DNA of 64,000 nucleotides from Dentipellis sp. KUC8613 (GCA_002286715.1 NSJX01000032.1:124001-188000); one strand, 5' to 3'. Counted from the first letter of the stretch, positions 21,971 to 33,856 are shown. A program made the numbers and translations. The notes: generated by a model from the sequence alone, not told the origin.

Positions 21971-22443
21971 GCGACAGCAAGCGCGGGGATGTTGACGACG
22001 ACATGACTGTTGGATGATGCAGGGCGGAAAGATCTGCAGATCTCGCGTTTGATGGTGATGACCCCAGCACTTTGGTGCCGATCAGCGGGCGATCATTTGT
22101 ACGCCCTGGTGAGTCTGCTCGGCTCATCCTCTCTTTCCACCTCGAGCCTTCCGTTGATGCACGAAGCGTCTGGCAATTGCTGGGGCAAAAGGCTGTAGCT
22201 CGCAGCTTCGGGCACCATTCCGGAACCAGAATCAGTGCGTCCAGATCATCGAGGCGCTCAACGAGATTGCCGGAGGCCCCGTCCCGGGCGCTGGAAGACA
22301 GGCCTCTCTCACAGTATCTAAATCTTCCCTCCGCAAGCCGAAATCACGTCCTTCTATCCCCTCCTTCCTCCCCTCTCCTTCCTAACCTTCCTCTCTCTCC
22401 TCTCCCTCCTCTCCCCCTTCACCGCCCCCTCTTACCGTATGTG
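21971..22443. other. 5' flank of the single-pass membrane protein gene
   Basis: No gene. The last 120 bases before the ATG are strongly pyrimidine-rich (CTCCCCTCTCC-type tracts), as in many fungal 5' regions. Confidence 0.45.
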
Positions 22444-25395
22444 ATGCACGTCCCCCGCCGGTACCACCGTCTGTTCCTGTTCTGGTACATCTCGTCACTC
22501 AGTGTCGTGTTCGCCCAAGTATGTCATGATGTCCTTTGCATCTCCTTGAAGACGATCGTGACTCACCTACCTCCGAAAGAACGACACATGCACCCAAGAG
22601 TTCACTTCAGTGCGTCATAGTCGTCTCATTCGAGGGCCAAAGACTGACCGTTGCCTCATAGTTGAACAACGACCGCGGTGACACACCCTGCACGGTCGCG
22701 CGCAACCTCGCATCGCCATGCAACAGCACCCCGGACCCCCAGAAAGGTACGTCATGCCGCCCTGCCAGCCAGTCTACTCGGCTCACCGCCGTCACCGACA
22801 CCCCCGACGCACAGCCGGCGACCAGTGCTCATGGTGAGCTTCTGTTCTCTTAACCTCCCCTCTTGCCCTCGGGGCGCTGCACGCCACATCGCACCGCCGG
22901 ACCCATTTCCCGTATCGCGATATCTTTAGATGCAGACGAGCGCCTGTGCCGGACCACGCGCGAGTGCTTCCAGACCTCCATTATGGAGAGAAGCACCCCG
23001 CTGCTTCCTTTCTTCTCGCGCAAGGCGCCCAGGCGTCGCACGGACTTGCATCCGCGCCCTGTGCGCCCGCGAGCCTGTTATCGCGTTCTCATGCTGGCAG
23101 CGTCCCCGCGTGCTCCCCCGTCCGCGAATCTGCGCTCCCACCGCTGGCAGCTGACCCCATGCCCCCGCAGCAACACCGTCATGTACAACCTGCTTGCCGC
23201 ATGCGCACTGTGCAACACCTCGTCCTCGGATACCGGGACGACGTCGCTCCCCGACTTCCCGTCGTGGGCCGCGGCGTGCAATCCCCCGACATACAACGAT
23301 GTGCCGTACCACGCCGCGGCAACCGCTGCGCACGTCCCGTCGTGGGCGTTCGACCCCCTGACCTCGCACGGCACGTTCGATCTGCAGAAGGCGCTCAATC
23401 GTACGTCGTACCTGCTTGCTTGCGTGTTTGTTCGTCGGCATTCAACACCGCATCACCCGTGCAGCATCACAGCCCAAGTCCGGATGGAGCGCCATCCAGA
23501 TCATCGCGCCCATCCTCGTCGCGCTCATCCTGCTCATCGCAGGCGGCGTGCTCTGGGTCTACCTGCGCCGGCGACGCCGTCGCCGCAGACGTGTTCACCA
23601 GCGCGGCGACTCTACCGGTGAAGAGGCGGCGCACGCATCGCTCCTCAAGCCGCGGAGTGCCAGCCGCGCGAGCGACGTGTCCTCAGTCGTGTCGCCGGAG
23701 CCTGATAAGAGTAAGGGTCTATGGGGCGTCTTCGCGTTAGCTGTGCGCAGGCTGCTCCGCGGGCGCGCGGTGCCCGTGCGCTCGCAGACCGCAGGGTCGA
23801 AGTTCGACGTCGACCCGGAGGACTTCAAGGAGGATCCTTCGCCGCACCACGAGATGGGCAGAATCAAAGAGGAGGAGCCGGGCGATGTCGAGCTGGACAT
23901 GACGAACGACAACACAGCTGGGGACGGACTCGGCGCGGGCGAGAAGACGATGAGCATGGTCGCGGCCGACATGGCCGCGGGCACGGCGAGCACGCGGTGG
24001 AAGCGCTCGCTCGACCTCAGCGCGATCCTCAGCGCGATCGCGCGCCCCGGGGGCGCGAACGGGACGGCGAACACGGGGCATGCGGGCTACACGCCCGTGA
24101 GCGACGAGGCGGACAGCGAGGGCTCGCACGGCGTGGTCGACCTGCGGCAGGACGCGACGAGCGTGATACTCATCTCGCGCACCGGCGACAATTTCTCGCT
24201 CCACACACGCACGACGATGTCCCCGAGCACGCGCACCACGCTCTCGCCCGCGTCGACGCGCGCGACGCATGGCTCATGGTCGCGCATTTGGGGCAGGGGG
24301 AGCACCAGTGGCAGTGGGAGTGCGAGCCCTGCGCATAGCTGGACGTGGAGGAGCTCGAAGAGGGATACGGTGGATACGGACGATAGGCGCAGCTTGGACG
24401 TGGTCCCGCCGACGCCGATGTCAAAACGCGAAAATGTGAGTGAAGTCTGGGTTGGGTTGGGTTAGAGCTCGCTGACACGACGCGTCCAGCCATTGACGGC
24501 CCCTCCAATAACAGCCTCGTCAGATAGGAGAATTCTTCCGTTGCGCCCCCCGCTTCCTGCCCTGCCCTCTTCCGCTGGGCTCTCTGACTTGAAGCGGCCG
24601 TATAGCCCCCCGCCACCCATCTACGAATCGCCGGAGCAGTCTCCAGCTTTCAACGGCGGTACCCCGCAATCAACCGCAGCGACGGCAGGCACAACCTCAT
24701 CTGTGCGCCCCTCGCCACGCCCACTGCCAACACCGCATTCCTCGAACGCAACAAGCTACACGACGGCGCTGTCACATCAGTCGCCAGGGTCGCCCCCGCC
24801 GCCGGTCCCGCCACTGCCGTCCAACTACCTGAACCCTGCCCCACCAGGCAAGCGCGACCGCGCGCCGAGCCCGCACGCGCACTCCCGCTCCGGCACGCCA
24901 ATTTCGGGGTCCGGGACGTACATGACAGAAGCATCGCAGTCGACATCGACGCTGCCGTCCCTCTCCGAGTTTCCATTCCCCCCCGCGCCGACGCACATCC
25001 CGCAATCACCGCCCGCCGCCGCGCAACCTCCGCCCGTCTCGCTGCGCAATCCCTACTCCCCGCCGGCCAACGCAAATGCAAACGCAGGCTCGCCCCCCAC
25101 CTCATCCCATCCCCAGCCCTCGCCGCCCCTGCCGCGCCACCGCGCGTCGGACCCGCAGAATCTCATACCAGCTGCGGTCCGCGGAACGGGCTACAACCCG
25201 TTCGACCTGAATGCGAACTCCCCGCCCGCGGCGTCGTCGTCGCACGCGCAGCCGTCGCCGCCGCTCCCGCGCGTACATGTATCCGACCCGCAGAACCTCA
25301 TTCCTGCAGCTGTGCGCGGGACGGGGTATAACCCGTTCGATAGGACGGGACCCGCGCAGAGCTCGATGTACGGCGTGGGCGGGCCTGAGGAATGA
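22444..25395 (+). CDS. Single-pass membrane protein with Pro/Ser-rich cytoplasmic tail, 761 residues
   Basis: Six exons (22444-22518, 22662-22746, 22815-22833, 23171-23400, 23465-24435, 24490-25395) sum to 762 codons with stop. Exon 1 is a signal peptide (RLFLFWYISSLSVVFAQ). The ectodomain is Cys-rich (CTVARNLASPC, GDQCSCNTVMYNLLAACALC, WAAACNPP). A membrane helix follows (IIAPILVALILLIAGGVLWVY) with a stop-transfer cluster of Arg. The long tail is rich in Ser, Pro and Thr with many PPLP-type runs. Near the C-terminus the motif SDPQNLIPAAVRGTGYNPFD occurs twice, about 41 residues apart. One exon is only 19 nt. The topology suggests a cell-surface sensor or scaffold; function unknown. Confidence 0.82.
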
Positions 25396-27489
25396 GCTCG
25401 CCGACGTTCAAGTGTACGATTCTCATTCTCACGACGGACGCTTGCGCCCGCCGTCTGCATCTGCATCTCCAGTACGGACTCTTCGCGAGTGCCTGTGGGC
25501 GCTCATGTACGTTGTTTTCGTTTTTGGCCCGCGTTCCGTCGCGATTGCGGTGCGTGTCTAGTGCCTCTTTCCCTCCTTTGGCCCTCCTTCGTTCGCTCTA
25601 TCCCCGCTGCCCGCCCCTGCCATCTGCGCCCGCTTACTGTAAATACCACGTCTTGGCTTACCCTATCACACCCTTAGCCTGTACTCGTACATGCCTGCCG
25701 TCCCTGTTGCACCCACACACGCCCACGCCCACGCACGCACACACGTTCGTCCCCGTACAGATATCTCCCTGCGCTGCCCTCGTCTTTGTTTGTTGTATCT
25801 GTTCGTCTATCTGTTCGTCCTCGCTGCCCATCGCGATGTTGTTTGTTGTTATTCTTACTTCTAAGGCTATCCTCCGTTATCTGGATTCTGGAATGTGCTC
25901 TCCGGGAATGACATATCCTGCTGACATCCCGGTTCCGGCCTGCGTGCTGCAAGAGCAATCACACCTCGTCTATACGCCGTTTCAGCCTGGGGAGGAAGGC
26001 ACGCGCTCTCCGCTCGCACCGTATCGCGATCTGCATATGTGGATGTGGAAGCGAGGCCAGCGCGGAACGTGACGGTCTAACGGGGCAGCTGCACCCCGAG
26101 ATGGCGTCTCCAGCGCTTCATGTACACGCATGCATAGAAAGTCGCACAGGGCAAACTCGGAGATGCAGAGAAGACGTCAGACATACGCGCTGCAATTGAG
26201 TGCTGGATCTTGACTACCGAGCGACAAGCGCGCGTCAGCGTCCGCACCCTGGCAGTGGGTGCACTCGGCCTGTTTCTGCGCCTCATACCATTGCTGGGCG
26301 AACTCACAAATGATATTTAGCGCTCTACTTCTTCGGCTGCACATCGGTTTCCAGATACAGATATCTGTGCTTGGTCTCCCTGGGAGGACCAGCTCGCAAA
26401 GCTCCGGCACCGCGGATATGAACATGAGAATACACTTACCGACAGGGGAGGCATCATCAAAAGTTGTGTTGTGTTGCGGTACGCAGTGGCCATCGGCAGC
26501 GCCCACTAAGCCTATGCGGCGTGTTGGCGCTGATCTCTGTCAAGGCTGAAACGGATGATGGGTTCTGTGGGATGCGGGGTGCCCGGATTGCAAAGATAGT
26601 AGGGGGTATTTTCGTCTCAGCTTTCTTAGAGTGTATATTATAGAATTTGAATGTGATAGGGAGAATGAGATACGATCGCCACTGTGAGCGGGTGTCGACT
26701 CGAGGAGCGCTCGATTCGTCAGAGAAATATTTGGTGAGCGACGCGCCTGTCAGGTGACTTTATCATATAGTCACATGCTTGTCAGCATGACGAGGTTAAG
26801 CGCCAAGACTCCGAGTCGGCGACTCCGGCCCAGTCGCTTCCCATCTCGACGTCGAAAGTTCCAACGAGGTGAGGACACTATTCGCATGTCTAATCTGCTG
26901 AAAACTGCCTAACATAACCATTTCCATGTCTGTGATGCGCTTGGGAAATATTTCCGAAAATGCTCTGCAGACAATTTGCTCGAGGCTGGCAGTGGCCGAG
27001 TCGTAAGCTGTTCATTGACGGACGTGTTAACCACAATGGTTCTTTCGACAGGTCTCTCGAGATACACGTAATTTAGGTAGTGTTCCATCCATGCGAATTT
27101 CTTTCCGAGTAAGCAAGCCTGCGGCGTACTCTGACGCTGCGCTGACCCGCGGTGCCGACGCGTTCGCAGTCTTCGGCATCCGTGACTCGCGTTCGGCCAT
27201 CCTCCGCAGACACGATCCTCCTTCAACTCCTCGGAACTGACTGGACATAGCTCGCTGTCTTACCTGCATCGCAGTATCGGTATTGCTAAAATGTAGCTGT
27301 GGTAGACACGCTGGCTGCCCCTTTGCGATGTCGTCGATCTCGCAGCTTGGCGGATATCATGCAATATTGAGTGTACGCAGCACGTACCATCGGCTACCCG
27401 ATAATTCCTCCTGCCGCTTCAGCCGTGGTTCAACAGCTCCGTGCGATATATAAGGCGCGAAGTGGCCTCGAAAATTCTCAGCACTCATC
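25396..27489. other. Intergenic interval before OMT E
   Basis: The 3' flank of the membrane protein gene is CT-rich to about 25,900. A minus-strand Cys-containing frame near 26,080-26,500 (EAQKQAECTHCQGADADARL) could be a small gene but has no clear start, so I do not call it. From 26,600 to 27,440 nothing is recognised apart from the E promoter at the end. Confidence 0.4.
27447..27454 (+). promoter_or_regulatory. TATA box of OMT E
   Basis: TATATAAG 36 bases before the ATG at 27490, the clearest TATA box in the window. Confidence 0.6.
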
Positions 27490-29349
27490 ATGGCGCCCCA
27501 GAACCAGAAACACAACGACGACATCCATGTCCTACTAGGCCTCATCACCTCTGCCGCAGAAGATGCAGCAAACTTCTGGGAACGTGAGACTGGACGTATC
27601 CCCTCGCTCGATGACCCCGAAACGGACAGCACCCGCGCCTCTGCCCCGGAGTTGTTACGCGCTGTACGCCTTCTTGAGGGCGCCTACCACCAGCTCTGTA
27701 GCATTCTGGCCCCGACATTTGTCAGTCTGCTTACGGTGAGTACTTGATTTATGTTACGATTTTCTGACCTCAATGATTGAATCAAATTGACAGAGAGCAT
27801 GGGCCCCGCTCGAGGATTCCTGTCTTCGCGTCGCTTTGCAAGCCAAGATCCCAGACGTCCTCGAGGACACTCCCCAAGGTCTGCACGTCAACAAGGTTGC
27901 GAAGCAAGTGGGCCTGCCAGCCGATAAGCTTGCCCGCGTTCTTCGTCTTCTTGCCCAGAAGCATTGCTTCCGCGAAGGTCAGCGGCACCGCTCCCATTTC
28001 GGTTAACCCGAGGTATTTACTAGCAGCCACAGTCTCCAAAGACGTCTTCGCGAATAATCGTCTTTCTTACGCGCTACGCTCCTCGGCCCCGCTGACTGCT
28101 CTCATCGTCTCATTTGAGAATCTCTGCACGCCGCAGGCTTGGGGAAAGCTCTACGAGGCTCTCAAGGATCCCGTACACGGTCCCTCTGACGCTCCCGACA
28201 AATGCTCCTTCATGTACGCGATCGGGGAGACCTTCTTTGGATATTTGGCGGAACGCGTAAGTGATTGCCATACTTTATGTATGTCTTGCTATCGTAACCT
28301 TATATCTCTCTGCATACAGCCCGAGGATAGCGAGGTGAAACTCCAGACCCTACGTTGACTCGCCCAACACACTTCTAACATCTGATTGCAGAGATTCGGA
28401 AAGGCGATGACTGCCTTCCAACTCGGAGGTGTGCAGGATGGTACGCTCTCCTATCTTCACACCATTTGAAGCATCCACATTGATTGATGGGTTCCACCTC
28501 AGTATATCCTATCGATCTACTACCTGCCGGCGCGACCTGGTGCGACATCGGCGGCGGCGTCGGTGGGGTACTTATCCCAGTCGCAAGGGCGCACTCCCGG
28601 CTGCAGTTGACGCTGCAGGATCAACCTCATGTCATCGAAGAGGCGAAGAGGGTATGCTCGATCACTCGCATCTGCTGGAATTACTCTGACAATACTTGAT
28701 CTAGCACTGGGCCCTCGAGTGCCCGAGCGCTTTGAAGGAGAATCGCATCTCTTTCGTCCCAATCGATTTCTTCAAGGATTCTCCGGTACCAGGTCAAGAC
28801 GTATACTACGTACATATCTACAGTTGCGTCACCCGTTATGTTGCTGATATCTTCTCGAACAGATGCGCATGATTATCCACGACTGGCCCGATGCCGCCTG
28901 CATTGTCATCCTCACGAACATCTCCAGAGCGATGAAACCTGAAAGCCGTTTGCTCGTCCGTACGTATCTCCAATGAGACATTTGACCCGTATCACATTGT
29001 TGATGCTTCCCGATCCAGACGACTATGTGCTCACGAGCCCGGTCCCAAATGCAAAGGGGGCGCGCGACTCGGAGACTGTCAAAGAAGCTCCGAAGCCGCT
29101 CCTCCCCAACTATGGTGCCGGCGGCGCGCGGCCATTCTGCATGGATGTGAACATGATGAGCCTTTTGAACGCGAAGGAACGCACGTTGGATGACTTCGTG
29201 CAACTGGGGTACGTACCACTCCGGTTTGACAACTACGGCCACTCCGAATTTACTGACGTTGTATGGGTACCAGGCTGAAGGCGGGGTTAGAGTTCGTCAA
29301 ATTTTGGGACGGGGTCGAGATGTCTGTCGTCGAGTTCAAGAAGGCCTAG
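27490..29349 (+). CDS. O-methyltransferase E, intact, 444 residues
   Basis: The only OMT on the plus strand. Ten exons: 27490-27735, 27794-27977, 28033-28256, 28320-28334, 28392-28440, 28503-28651, 28705-28809, 28863-28959, 29019-29208 and 29274-29349, giving 445 codons with stop. It has winged-helix/dimerisation residues (GLHVNKVAKQVGLPADKLAR), the 15-nt microexon PEDSE, the SAM loop WCDIGGGVGGVLIP (about residues 252-264), and MIIHDWPD with the catalytic-type His near residue 330. The C-terminus is LLPNYGAGGARPF, then FVKFWDGVEMSVVEFKKA. It methylates a hydroxyl using SAM by family; the acceptor is unknown. It shares parts with both the A/B type (TSP, APKPLL) and the C/D type (NAKERTLDD), so it may be the basal paralogue. 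Confidence 0.9.
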
Positions 29350-29386
29350 AGATATTAGAGGATAAATTTATAAATGTACTACGTAC

Positions 29387-30017
29387 TTGGGTGGAGAGGC
29401 CGATGCATCGCACGGCAATACGATTCCTTGCAGATTCATTGGGTTTGCTGTGATGATATAATCCATAAGGATCGTCTTGCTTGAACCAAATTTGAAGTAT
29501 CTTATTGATGTACCAGAGTATCAAGCATATTGGGATAAGTTCAAAACTCGTTTCAAGATAGAACAAGGTCTTGGAGATACCCGAAGATGATTCATGGTTA
29601 AATCTGATTTTTTGAAGTGAAAGAAAAATGTGCACGATGGAGAGTTGAACCCACCATCCCATGCCGACGCTGAACGGCTGTTCCACCAGCTCCGATGTAT
29701 GACAATGACCGGATGGGCACATTTTCTCTTACTGAGTGTTATGATATGATCCCTGATAGAAGGTAGAGGTAAAAACTCGGAATCTGACTTCAATAACTCA
29801 TTGGTTTAAGTATGGCAGATACAATCAATAAAATTACAATTATAGTAATGTGGCATGAGGGAGAATCGAACCTGCACTCTCTTCCTCGCAGACTGCCGCG
29901 GAATTTTGCACAGCCACAGACGCTTAACTCCTAGTCCAGACTCGTTTAAATCTGACGCGTCCGTCTCGATTTCCCCTGTACAGAACCCCATAATAGACGA
30001 TTACCTTAGCAGGAATC
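29387..30017 (-). mobile_element. 631-bp SINE-like element with two tRNA-like modules, copy 2
   Basis: Same length as, and apparently identical to, 13501-14131, in opposite orientation. It begins 38 bases after the OMT E stop and is antisense to that gene, presumably in its 3' UTR. TTAC adjoins the same end as in copy 1 (read as GTAA at 30018 on the plus strand), but no perfect 5-bp duplication is visible (CGTAC on one side, GTAAT on the other). Confidence 0.72.
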
Positions 30018-30302
30018 GTAATGCAGGCTCCTTCCGAATGATTTTGCTATACAATTGGTAAGCTGTGTATTGAAATAAGTGTGCATCCGAATGAAATCTG
30101 CTCAGTCCAAATAATGGGGGTGACCATAGGCGCGCCGTGATAGTTGCGCCTGTGACTCCGAGCGCGTGGCGTCTGCGAACGTTGAAGGAACGTTTCAAAA
30201 GTCCCACGGCCAATCACTGTTCCTTTACTCGGTCCCCTAGGCTTCACATACAGGACCAGTCCCTTGAGCTACGCCATCTCCTGCGCACTTCAGGCGATCT
30301 TC
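30018..30302. promoter_or_regulatory. Upstream region of P-loop/APH gene 1
   Basis: The last 80 bases are similar to the sequence before the second paralogue (CCTAGGCTTCAC then CAGGACCAGTC), so the duplication includes promoter or 5' UTR sequence. Confidence 0.4.
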
Positions 30303-31883
30303 ATGCATACATCGGCATCGTATCCTGTGTCCGTGACAATCCACGGTGAACAAGGAACAGGGAAGAAAACGCTGGTATCTGCGCTTGTGAGTAGTTCGTA
30401 TTGTGGGCCGCACGCATCTGCAAGCACTCACTGAGTCTTCCGCAGCACAAGCACGTCTACATTCGTGATCAAGACAATGCAGCGTTCTTATTCAAAGCGC
30501 AGCTAGCAAACGAGTCAACCAAGAACTTAGCCTCCGTGTCATTCGTCCTCGTAGATGCAGCACATCCAAAACAAATATCAAATGAAGTCATGTCGCTAGC
30601 GAGGGAATCCTCTGCGCTAACATGCATTCTTCTGACGAAACCTGATCTCATCTCTGCGGAAGGATCCAACGATTATTTCTCTTACTTATACCAGATGCAC
30701 CGGCTGCCTTCCGAATTTGACTGTGATTGCTTTGCTATCAACATTACTTCCGATAAAGGAATATGCCAGGTCATGCATTACGCTGGTATGTTATATACTC
30801 CTCTCTCGGTGTTGCACAGCATAATTTATATTTCATCTAGCGAACAGTGTCGCGCCACTGCCGAAACCACTCAGCTGGAAGGCGTTCTTGCAACGCTCCT
30901 GCTCCTCGTGCCTCGATTTCATCGCGACTCTATTCTCCCTCCCGACTGACAGGCCTCCTATCGATGTACGCCACACCTATCTATATCCTTTGAGCCGTAC
31001 CTAATAACAGTTGCAGATCGACGCCGAGCTAGCTGCTGTTCAGACTCAAGATGACGTTGATAGGCTGCAAGACGATACGAGGACTATTGCCTGGAACGAT
31101 GATTTGAAGCATCGCCTGCGTATCAATCCCAGTTGGGGAACCCCTGGTGTGCATCGTATCACCCCGTCTCTCGTCGTGAAAGAGACCGGTTCTTTCGAAC
31201 GTGCGACCATGGAATATGTACGCAAACATACCACGATCCTCATCCCCAACCTCTATCACAGCCATCTAGGATCCCTGCTAATGGATTTTGTCGACGGAGA
31301 AATGCTCTATGAGTGCTGGGATAGGCAAACGTGGTTCATGCAATTCCGTATCGCCTGCACGCTGCGTACGTATATTAACCAGCTTCGAACACTCAAACGA
31401 CCTAATGTGGGCCACGTGGAAGATGGGTACGTCAACGGAATATTCTTCTCAGAGGGAGACTATGGCCCATTCGAGAGTATATCTTCCTTCCGTCGATTTT
31501 GCACGCGGGTCGCTTACCTCGGCTGGGAAATACTTGCGAGGAGAGCCCTCAGTTCATACGAACCCCAAGAGCCCCTGCCAAATAAAAACTTCGACTGGTC
31601 GCCTACGTTCGTCCATGGTGATCTCAACATGACGAACATCATTCTGGACAAACGTGGTAGACTCTGGCTTATTGACTGGGGCAATGCAGGCTTCTATCCG
31701 CCGTGCATCGAGTCGCTAGCAATGCGTCACAGCAACGAAATGATTCTTCAAGATACAGTACCATCATCGTGGTCACGATATCGCCAATTTATCGCTGGTG
31801 CAACATCGGAGGATGAGGAGAAATTTTGGGATAATGTTTATTTAGGCTTCATTCACAGATTTGCCGGTGTTTCTTTTCGATAA
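30303..31883 (+). CDS. P-loop GTPase-like domain fused to APH-type kinase domain, paralogue 1
   Basis: Four exons (30303-30386, 30446-30785, 30841-30965, 31017-31883) give 471 residues. Residues 9-141 look like a small P-loop NTPase: Walker A GEQGTGKKT at 15-23, strand VSFVLVDA at 59-66, TKPD at 92-95 in the place of the GTPase NKxD motif, and FAINITS near 124-130 in the place of the SAK motif. No DxxG switch II motif is obvious. A linker of about 40 residues follows. Residues 230-440 match the APH/choline-kinase-like fold: SLVVKETG with Lys 238, a following Glu, the catalytic loop FVHGDLNMTN (Asp 385, Asn 390) and LIDWGNAG (Asp 403). Both active sites look competent. A phosphotransferase role is by family; substrate and role of the P-loop part are unknown. 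Confidence 0.82.
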
Positions 31884-32266
31884 CTTGGGTTGTTTTGGCT
31901 CAACTTCGAGCAGAGAAATGACGCCCTGCGCATATTCTGATTAGTACAACGAGAAATGCGAGAAATCGTTACGAGCATAGCGTGACCATTGAGCGCCACT
32001 TGCCGGAGTGTCCGGATCCTTCAATTGTCGAGAATCGATGTCGAAATTAGATCAGTAGACAGACGGCTGCAAAATCGTCGCGGGGACCATACACGTGAAC
32101 GGAGCCAAATCACCATGACCAACGGCCGGGACTCTAACACCTCCTCGGACGCGTGACTATTCAAAAGCGCCGAGTGGCTGTCTGTGGCGGTCTACTTGGT
32201 TTCCTAGGCTTCACGGACAGGACCAGTCGCTCGAGCTTTACCGTCTTGCGCACTTCGGACGACCTC
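31884..32266. other. Interval between the two P-loop/APH genes
   Basis: About 270 bases after the first stop are similar to the 3' flank of the second gene (GTAGACAGACGGCTGC against GTAGACAGGCGGCTGC), so the tandem unit is gene plus 3' flank. Confidence 0.45.
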
Positions 32267-33856
32267 ATGCATTCATCAGTGGCGTATCCTGTATCCGTGA
32301 CGATTCACGGTGATCAAGGAGCGGGGAAGAAAACGCTGGCATCTGCACTTGTGAGTAGATGATTTTCGAGTTGTCGTATTCGCAAACGCCTACCAGTAAG
32401 CTTTTTGACCGTGACGCAGCACAAGCATATCTACATCCGGAATCAAGACAAGGTGGCCTTCATATTCGATGCGCAGATAGTCGCCAAGCCGCCCTCCAAC
32501 TTGACTTCCGTGTCGTTTGTCCTGGTAGATGCTTCACGACCAGACCAAATATCGGACAAAACTATGGCGCTGGCTAGACAATCCTCCGCATCGACATGTA
32601 TTCTTCTTACGAAGCCTGATCTTATTGCTGTGGATGGCTCCGAGGAATACTTCTCCTACTTATGCCAAATGCACTGGCTGCCTTGCGAATTCGTGTGCGA
32701 CTGCTTTGCTGTCAACATTACTACCGAGGAAGGAATCCGGAAGGTCATGGATTATGCTGGTATGTCAAAAGGCATTATTACGACGCTGCGCAGCATGATT
32801 TACATATCCCTTCAGCCAATAGTCATGACCCACTGCCGAAATCATTGAGCTGGAAGGTGTTGTTGCAGCGCTCCTGCTCCTTGTTTCTTGATTTTGTTGC
32901 AACTCTATTTTCTCTCCCGACAAGCAGACCGGCTATTGACGTACGTCATTGACTCCTCGTCTTTCAGCCGTATCTCATCTTAGTCGCAGGTCAATGCCGA
33001 GCTAGCTATGGTTCAAACTCAAGATGATGTCGAGAGGCTCGCGAATGATACGATGACAGCTGCCTGGAACCGTGAATTGAAGCACCGGCTACAGATTGAA
33101 CACAGCTGGGGCTCACCGCGTGTCCACCATATCACTCCTTCTCTGGTCGCAAAAGAATCTGGTCCTTTTGAACGTGCAAGCATGGAATTCGTACGCCGGC
33201 ATACGACGATCCCCATACCCAATTTCTATCACCACCATCTGCCGTCTTTATTGATGGATTTCATTGATGGCGAAATGCTGTACGAATGTTGGGATATGCA
33301 AACCTGGTTCATGCAATTCCGTATCGCCTGCACGCTACGTACATACGTCAAGCAGCTTCGAATGCTCAAACGACCTAATGCGGGCCATTTACACGATGGA
33401 TACGTTAGCGGTATATTTTTCTCGGAAGGCGATTATGGTCCATTTGACAGTATCGTATCCTTTCGCCGGTTCTGCACTCACGTAGCCTACCTCGGTTGGG
33501 AAACGCTTGCGGGAAGAGACATCAGTTTGAACGAACGCCCTGAGCCCTTGCCGAACACAGACTTCGACTGGACACCGACGTTCGTCCACGGCGATCTCAA
33601 CATGACGAACATCATTTTGGATAAAGGTGGCAGGCTCTGGGTCATCGACTGGGGCAATGCAGGCTTCTACCCACCATGCATTGAGTCCTTGGCAATGCGT
33701 CATAGTAACGAATTGATCCTTAAGAATAGGATACCATCGTCGTGGTCCCGATATCGCCAGTTCATTGCCGGCGCGACCTCGATGCACGAGGAGCAATTTT
33801 GGGATAACGTTTACCTGGGTTTTATCCACAGATTTAGCGGCACTTCTCGTCGATAA
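32267..33856 (+). CDS. P-loop GTPase-like domain fused to APH-type kinase domain, paralogue 2
   Basis: Tandem copy with identical exon lengths (84, 340, 125 and 867 nt: 32267-32350, 32420-32759, 32816-32940, 32990-33856) and the same 471-residue product size. Walker A is GDQGAGKKT, the NKxD-like motif is again TKPD, the kinase Lys is in SLVAKESG, and the catalytic loop is FVHGDLNMTN followed by VIDWGNAG. The two proteins are roughly 75-80% identical by eye, with substitutions spread over the whole length and no stop in either. That indicates both are maintained. The 340-nt second exon holds nearly the whole P-loop domain, as in copy 1. Confidence 0.82.

Noticed and set aside
26080..26506. Small Cys-containing secreted protein gene on the minus strand
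   Set aside because: No ATG at a sensible place, no signal peptide, and splice sites could not be chosen.
14131..29387. Inversion of the 15-kb segment between the two inverted 631-bp copies
   Set aside because: Copy 1 has matching duplications on both sides and lies within one continuous gene, so no exchange has occurred there since insertion.
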